Shown here: in pieces, positions 59,036-64,000 of the stretch
Layout of the letters: each line of letters opens with the position of its first letter
How positions within the stretch are numbered: the stretch's first letter is position 1
Assembly: GCF_000284255.1 (NCBI RefSeq)
Contig: NC_017075.1
Location: 4,526,001 to 4,590,000, forward strand
DNA length: 64,000 nt
DNA from: Rubrivivax gelatinosus IL144
GTDB lineage: Bacteria > Pseudomonadota > Gammaproteobacteria > Burkholderiales > Burkholderiaceae_C
Direction: 5' to 3'
Position numbers and translations under genes: made by a program
Notes under the pieces: generated by a model
Seen by the model: only the letters and a program-made list of their open reading frames with translations
The model's database searches: none
Told to the model about the DNA's origin: nothing

Positions 59036-59974
59036 TCAGCGCGGCGCGTCCAGCGCCAGCGCCGTGAGCGCGCTGGCCTGTTCGACGACCGCGTGGCGGA
59101 TGTCGGGTTTCAGACGTGTCAGCCACTCGCGCGGCAGGCGGCTGGCGCCGCAGCGTGCGCCGGCCAGCATGCCGACCAGCGCGCCGTTGGTGTCGGCGTC
59201 CTCGCCCTGGTTGACGCAGTCGACGAGCGCGTCCTCGAAGCCTTCACGCGTGCTGAAGAAGTGCAGCACGGTCTGCATCGTGTCGACGATGTAGGCGCTG
59301 GCACGGCCGCGGTAGGGCGTGAAGCGGAACTTGGGGTGCGCGTCGACGATCGCGGCGATGCGCTCGGCACTCTGCGCCGGGCGGTCGCCCAGCAGCAGGC
59401 CCTGAAGCAACCGGCCCAGCGCCAGCGTCGCGGCATCGGACAGCGCGTGGTGGTGGGTGACTCGCGCCTGGGCCAGCGAGACACGCTCGAACAAGGCGTC
59501 GTCGCCCAGCGTCGCCAGCGCCACCGGCAGGTTGCGCATCGCCGCGCCGTTGCCGCCGTCGCCTTCGTTGTACGGGCCTTCGAGCGAACCGTCGGCGAGA
59601 TAACGCTGGATGCCGCGGCGGCAGGTGTTGCCGCAGTCCACCGGCCTGGAGCGCAGCCAGCCGACGAAGGCCTCGGCGACCAGCCGCGTGTCCCAGGGCC
59701 GGCCTTCGGCGGCGCCGCGCAGCAGCGCCGCGCCCAGCGCCAGGCTCATCGTCGTGTCGTCGGTGACTTCGCCGGGTTTCAGCTTGAGCCAGCCGCCGCC
59801 GACGATGCGCCGGTGCACGCCCCAGCGGTGCACGATCTCGCGCGGCGTCATGAACTCGACCGTCGCCCCCAGCGCGTCGCCCAATGCCAGCCCGAGATAG
59901 GCGCCGAGCGCACGGTCGGCCACCGCGGCGAGGCCGCCGGCCGCGGCGATGCGCCCGGCCAGGTCCTCACTCAT
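59036..59974 (-). CDS. draG: Dinitrogenase reductase-activating glycohydrolase DraG
   Basis: A 312-residue ADP-ribosylglycohydrolase that removes ADP-ribose from NifH and so restores activity. Metal-ligand motifs are GALGDALGATVEF, EVTDDTTMSLALG (about residues 70-82) and NQGEDADTNGALVGMLAGA (about 240-258), the binuclear Mn-site residues of the family. The RSRPVDCGNTCRRGIQRYL and GNGAAMRNLPVAL blocks are also typical. It overlaps draT by 8 bp. Confidence 0.96.
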   Translation of the reverse strand: MSEDLAGRIAAAGGLAAVADRALGAYLGLALGDALGATVEFMTPREIVHRWGVHRRIVGGGWLKLKPGEVTDDTTMSLALGAALLRGAAEGRPWDTRLVAEAFVGWLRSRPVDCGNTCRRGIQRYLADGSLEGPYNEGDGGNGAAMRNLPVALATLGDDALFERVSLAQARVTHHHALSDAATLALGRLLQGLLLGDRPAQSAERIAAIVDAHPKFRFTPYRGRASAYIVDTMQTVLHFFSTREGFEDALVDCVNQGEDADTNGALVGMLAGARCGASRLPREWLTRLKPDIRHAVVEQASALTALALDAPR

Positions 59975-60797
59975 AGCTCACCTTCAGTTCGTAGAGCCCG
60001 CCGATGGCCAGCACCTCGCCTTCGGCCTGCAGCGAACGCGTGCTCAGCACGCCGGGCGCCAGCAGCAGCTTGCACAAGGGCACCCGCGCCTCGAACACCC
60101 AGTCGCCGAAGCAGCCGGCCTGCTCGCGCGAACGCGTGAACGAGACGATATTGTTCAGCCGCACGGTGCAGCGGCGCTCGCGCAGCGAGCCGGCGACGAT
60201 CTGCTCCTCGACGTTGGAGCTGCCACGCCACAGCGTGACGTGCGGGCCGGCGCCCATCAGCTCGAAGCGCGCCAGCATCCACTGGCAGTACTCGAACACC
60301 AGGTCCAGCTGCTGCCAGATGCAGTTGTTGTGGAAGCGGCTGCCGGCCTTCTCCTCGAGGTAGCGCATCCAGGCCGGCGAGGGGTAACGCGCCAGCGCCT
60401 CGCGGTGGTAGGTCGGCACCAGGCCGAAGCGGCTCTCGGCCCAGCCCTTCAACACCGCGCCGGCGGCGCTGTTGCTGTCCAGCACCCAGCCCTGCATCAG
60501 CTTCAGGTAGCTGGTGCGCCAGCGGTGGCGCTCGGCTTCGCCGGCGTCGGCTGCCGGCGCGCCGAGGCCGAAGCCGAGGCTCATGTAGTGCTGGAAGACC
60601 TCGCGCGCCTGCTCGGCGTCGGGGCAGCGGCCGAGCAGCGCGAACAGCCCCGGCTGCGTCTCGCGCGCCCCGGCGATGCGCAGCGGCTGCGGGTGCGCGT
60701 TGAAGGCGAGGCTGGCCAGCACCGGCGCCGGGATGCCGACCAGGTTGGTCGTGTACCAGCGCTCCGGATGCGGGTCGTGGGCGTCGGCGCAGGCCAC
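59967..60797 (-). CDS. draT: NAD+-dinitrogen-reductase ADP-ribosyltransferase DraT
   Basis: A 276-residue enzyme that transfers ADP-ribose from NAD+ to an arginine of NifH (Arg102 here), switching nitrogenase off on ammonium or darkness/energy loss. It shows the family start YTTNLVGIPAPVLASLAFN, the central RFHNNCIWQQLDLVFEYCQWML and the VTLWRGSSNVEEQIV and NNIVSFTRSREQAGCFGDWV segments with the ARH-type Arg/Ser/Glu elements. The GTG start lies 11 bp after the upstream stop. Confidence 0.95.
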   Translation of the reverse strand: MACADAHDPHPERWYTTNLVGIPAPVLASLAFNAHPQPLRIAGARETQPGLFALLGRCPDAEQAREVFQHYMSLGFGLGAPAADAGEAERHRWRTSYLKLMQGWVLDSNSAAGAVLKGWAESRFGLVPTYHREALARYPSPAWMRYLEEKAGSRFHNNCIWQQLDLVFEYCQWMLARFELMGAGPHVTLWRGSSNVEEQIVAGSLRERRCTVRLNNIVSFTRSREQAGCFGDWVFEARVPLCKLLLAPGVLSTRSLQAEGEVLAIGGLYELKVSYE

Positions 60798-60808
60798 CGA
60801 ACGCGGGC

Positions 60809-61402
60809 TCAGACGGGGCGGTTCTCGTACGGGTTGCGCACCGGGCCCATCAGCGCCAGGCCTTCCTCGAAACTGATCTTCGGGAAGCTGTCCTTGAAGG
60901 CCAACGCGCGTTCGGTGACGGCGTCGGTCTTGCCGGCGGTGTCCAGGCGCTTGAGCTCGGTCTTCTCCAGGTACAGCAGCTCGAGCATCTCGTTGTAGAC
61001 CGTGGCCTCGTCGATCGGCAGCACGTAGAACGTGGCGCCGCCGTACTCGACCTGGTAGCGCTTGGACAGGTCGATGTTGTCGCAGAACAGGAAGTACTTG
61101 CCCTGCGGCGACAGCGCCTCGCCCAGCACCTCGGCGACGAGCTTCAGCGACTCGAAGGACAGCAGGAAGCCGCAGAGGAAACCGATCTGCGGCTCGCCGG
61201 CGTTGGCCGCAGCGATGACCTGCTCGCAGGCGATCTCGGGCGGGCGCGCCTCGTCGGCCAGCTTGGCCTGGAACTTCAGCGCCAGGTCGCCGCGAAAGCC
61301 GAAACGGCCGGCCTTGTGCGTCGGCGCCTTCAGCACGCTGTTGAAGAGGCGGCCTTCGGCCTCGAGGCGGGCAAAAGCGGTGTCTTGGATCGAGAGGGTC
61401 AT
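60809..61402 (-). CDS. Unknown protein, first gene of the draT-draG operon
   Basis: A 197-residue, cytoplasmic, mixed alpha/beta protein. Distinct segments are GRFGFRGDLALKFQAKLADEARPPEIACEQVIAAANAGEPQIGFLCGFLLSFESLK and a YFLFCDNIDLSKRYQVEYGGATFYVLPIDEATVYNEMLELLYLEKTELKRL block. Three cysteines are spread along the chain. ATG at 61402 follows GGAGATC. The sigma-54 promoter 78 bp upstream and the tight linkage to draT suggest a role in the post-translational control of nitrogenase. No characterised family recognised. Confidence 0.8.
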   Translation of the reverse strand: MTLSIQDTAFARLEAEGRLFNSVLKAPTHKAGRFGFRGDLALKFQAKLADEARPPEIACEQVIAAANAGEPQIGFLCGFLLSFESLKLVAEVLGEALSPQGKYFLFCDNIDLSKRYQVEYGGATFYVLPIDEATVYNEMLELLYLEKTELKRLDTAGKTDAVTERALAFKDSFPKISFEEGLALMGPVRNPYENRPV

Positions 61403-61479
61403 CGGGATCTCCGCAATGGAAGGTGGCGAACGGGAAGCACCGGCGGCGCCTTCGCCAGACACCGCATCACCCAACGGAC

Positions 61480-61495
61480 AGCAACACCCGTACCA
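61480..61495 (-). promoter_or_regulatory. Sigma-54 promoter of the draT operon (leftward)
   Basis: Minus strand TGGTACGGGTGTTGCT: all defined -24/-12 consensus positions match except one (T for C in GGC). Transcription would begin near 61469, about 67 bases before the first start codon. Confidence 0.75.
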
Positions 61496-61579
61496 CGCCG
61501 ATTCGGGCCCGGTTTCGTCGTGAACCTCACGCACCGGGCCGTCATTGCGGCGTGCGCGATCGGCCCGGGCTTCCGGCTT

Positions 61580-61595
61580 TGTCGTGTTTCGGACA
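61580..61595. promoter_or_regulatory. NifA upstream activator site shared by two promoters
   Basis: TGT-N10-ACA exact match, palindromic, 80 bp before the nifH -24 element and 84 bp from the divergent draT-operon promoter. The remainder of the 61403-61847 region holds no gene. Confidence 0.8.
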
Positions 61596-61675
61596 TTCGA
61601 CACCGGCCGCCCCGAGAGCCTGGCATTTGCCATTTTTCCTTTGCAAGACAGGCACTTAGCAAAAGAAACGCGGGT

Positions 61676-61691
61676 TGGCACGGCGGTTGCG
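61676..61691 (+). promoter_or_regulatory. Sigma-54 promoter of nifHD
   Basis: TGGCACGGCGGTTGCG, a perfect match to TGGCACGNNNNTTGC. The start of transcription would be near 61702, leaving a 5' leader of about 145 bases before the nifH ATG. Confidence 0.9.
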
Positions 61692-61709
61692 ACGCGCTGC
61701 TGGCGCTGA

Positions 61710-62729
<1,020 letters not shown>

Positions 62730-62740
62730 CACAGGCCCTG

Positions 62741-62765
62741 CGGCACCGGGCCCGCCCCGGTGCCG
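62741..62765 (+). other. Hairpin in the nifH-nifD intergenic region
   Basis: A 9-bp stem CGGCACCGG/CCGGTGCCG with a seven-base loop and no T run. Such a hairpin at the 3' end of nifH can protect the nifH part of the message and help to give NifH in excess over NifDK. Confidence 0.6.
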
Positions 62766-62796
62766 GGCCGCCCACCCTGCCCACGGAGAACGACCC

Positions 62797-64000
62797 ATGT
62801 CCATGACCGTTGAAGAGCGCAAGGCCGCCAACAAGGCCTTGATCGACGAAGTGCTGAAGGCCTATCCGGACAAGATGGCCAAGAAGCGCGCCAAGCACCT
62901 GAACGCCTACGAAGAGGGCCGTCCCGATTGCGGGGTGAAGTCCAACATCAAGTCGCTTCCCGGCGTGATGACGATCCGCGGCTGCGCCTACGCCGGCTCC
63001 AAGGGCGTGGTGTGGGGCCCGATCAAGGACATGGTGCACATCAGCCACGGCCCGGTGGGCTGCGGCCAGTACTCCTGGGCCTCGCGCCGCAACTACTACA
63101 TCGGCATCACCGGGGTCGACAGCTTCGGCACGATGCAGTTCACGTCCGACTTCCAGGAGAAGGACATCGTCTTCGGCGGCGACAAGAAGCTCGAGAAGAT
63201 CATCGACGAGATCGAGCAGCTGTTCCCGCTGAACAAGGGCATCTCGATCCAGAGCGAGTGCCCGATCGGCCTGATCGGCGACGACATCGAGGCCGTCAGC
63301 AAGAAGAAGAGCAAGGAGATGGGCGGCAAGACCATCATCCCGGTGCGCTGCGAAGGCTTCCGCGGCGTCAGCCAGTCGCTGGGCCACCACATCGCCAACG
63401 ACGCGATCCGCGACTGGGTCTTCGACAAGACCGACCCGGCCAAGTACCCCGAGTTCGTCTCCACGCCCTACGACGTGGCGATCATCGGCGACTACAACAT
63501 CGGCGGCGACGCCTGGTCCAGCCGCATCCTGCTCGAGGAGATCGGCCTGCGCGTCATCGCCCAGTGGTCCGGCGACGGCACGATCGCCGAGCTGGAGAAC
63601 ACGCCCAAGGCCAAGCTCAACGTCCTGCACTGCTACCGGTCGATGAACTACATCAGCCGGCACATGGAGGAGAAGTACGGCATCCCCTGGGTCGAATACA
63701 ACTTCTTCGGCCCGACGCAGATCGAGAAGAGCCTGCGCGAGATCGCCAGCCACTTCGACGACACGATCAAGGCCAACGCCGAGCGCGTGATCGCCAAGTA
63801 CCGGCCGATGGTCGACGCCGTCATCGCCAAGTACAAGCCGCGCCTGGACGGCAAGAAGGTGATGCTCTACGTCGGCGGCCTGCGTCCGCGCCACGTCATC
63901 GGCGCCTACGAGGACCTGGGCATGGAGATCTGCGGCACCGGCTACGAGTTCGCCCACAACGACGACTACCAGCGCACCACCCACTACATCAAGGACGGCA
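62797..64000 (+). CDS. nifD: Nitrogenase molybdenum-iron protein alpha chain NifD (3' end outside window)
   Basis: The first 401 codons of the MoFe protein alpha subunit (about 480-500 residues in full). P-cluster cysteines are Cys63 (RGCAYAG), Cys89 ([10 protein letters not shown]) and Cys155 ([12 protein letters not shown]). The FeMo-co cysteine is Cys279 in [13 protein letters not shown], and the conserved His pair is in [11 protein letters not shown]. The C-terminal His that binds molybdenum lies beyond the window. ATG at 62797 is preceded by CGGAGAAC. nifK is expected next. The Cys275-type environment and long alpha sequence mark a molybdenum, not a vanadium or iron-only, nitrogenase. 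Confidence 0.97.
   Translation, partial: MSMTVEERKAANKALIDEVLKAYPDKMAKKRAKHLNAYEEGRPDCGVKSNIKSLPGVMTIRGCAYAGSKGVVWGPIKDMVHISHGPVGCGQYSWASRRNYYIGITGVDSFGTMQFTSDFQEKDIVFGGDKKLEKIIDEIEQLFPLNKGISIQSECPIGLIGDDIEAVSKKKSKEMGGKTIIPVRCEGFRGVSQSLGHHIANDAIRDWVFDKTDPAKYPEFVSTPYDVAIIGDYNIGGDAWSSRILLEEIGLRVIAQWSGDGTIAELENTPKAKLNVLHCYRSMNYISRHMEEKYGIPWVEYNFFGPTQIEKSLREIASHFDDTIKANAERVIAKYRPMVDAVIAKYKPRLDGKKVMLYVGGLRPRHVIGAYEDLGMEICGTGYEFAHNDDYQRTTHYIKDG

Noticed and set aside
61650..61665. Second leftward sigma-54-like site upstream of the draT operon (around TGCAAGACAGGCACTT)
   Set aside because: Several defined positions fail, while the site at 61480-61495 fits the consensus far better and is nearer the gene.

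Overview
The window is a G+C-rich, gene-dense chromosomal segment of a nitrogen-fixing betaproteobacterium, most likely Burkholderiales of the Rubrivivax/Leptothrix/Ideonella group. That placement is an inference from gene content and order (ffh beside a CcsA-like gene, hemA-prfA-prmC-grxD-ubiX, rplU-rpmA-obgE-proB, pilBCD-coaE-zapD-yacG, nrdA/nrdB beside ampD), from codon use, and from a nif cluster that carries draT/draG; no search was run. Genes are tightly packed, with many 1-8 bp overlaps and frequent GTG starts.

Positions 1-49690 are mostly housekeeping. In order: a truncated SDR reductase; an intergenic inverted repeat; rnb-tonB-aroE-mtgA-(unknown)-tlpA; accB-accC; prmA, a zinc-ribbon DUF3426-type protein and a PfkB kinase; a lysine/alanine-rich histone H1-like protein; class I ribonucleotide reductase (nrdA, nrdB) with NrdR boxes; ampD; the PilR/PilS two-component pair; ffh and ftsY; tRNA-Met; miaB; hemA-prfA-prmC; grxD-ubiX; a lytic transglycosylase and proS; rppH; rplU-rpmA-obgE-proB; ispB; tRNA-Pro. 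Then come an accessory-looking stretch (secreted sensor-like protein plus chemotaxis receptor under a FliA-like promoter, a sulfotransferase, a chromate transporter) and the type IV pilus assembly genes pilB-pilC-pilD running into coaE-zapD-yacG.

Positions 49691-64000 are a molybdenum nitrogenase region. A sigma-54 promoter with a NifA site precedes nifB-fdxN-iscA-type scaffold-unknown-LRV iron-sulfur protein-nifZ-nifZ-like-unknown-nifS-nifT-unknown-SIR2-like-HepT-like, closed by a hairpin terminator. A short AT-richer insertion follows (one small membrane protein gene and a frameshifted, truncated IS1182-type transposase). Beyond it, a leftward operon (unknown 197-residue protein, draT, draG, NifO/ArsC-like protein, FmdB-like zinc ribbon) diverges from nifH-nifD. 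nifD runs off the window end.

Functionally, NifB, NifS, the ferredoxin, the IscA-type protein and NifZ supply and mature metal clusters; NifH/NifD are the enzyme; DraT/DraG switch NifH off and on by ADP-ribosylation of an arginine that is present here (Arg102). One NifA-type site sits about 81-85 bp from each of two divergent sigma-54 promoters, so synthesis of NifH and of its inactivating system is probably coupled. The least explained part is the tail of the nifB operon, where a SIR2-fold protein and a HepT/HEPN-fold protein, both apparently without their usual catalytic residues, are encoded side by side.
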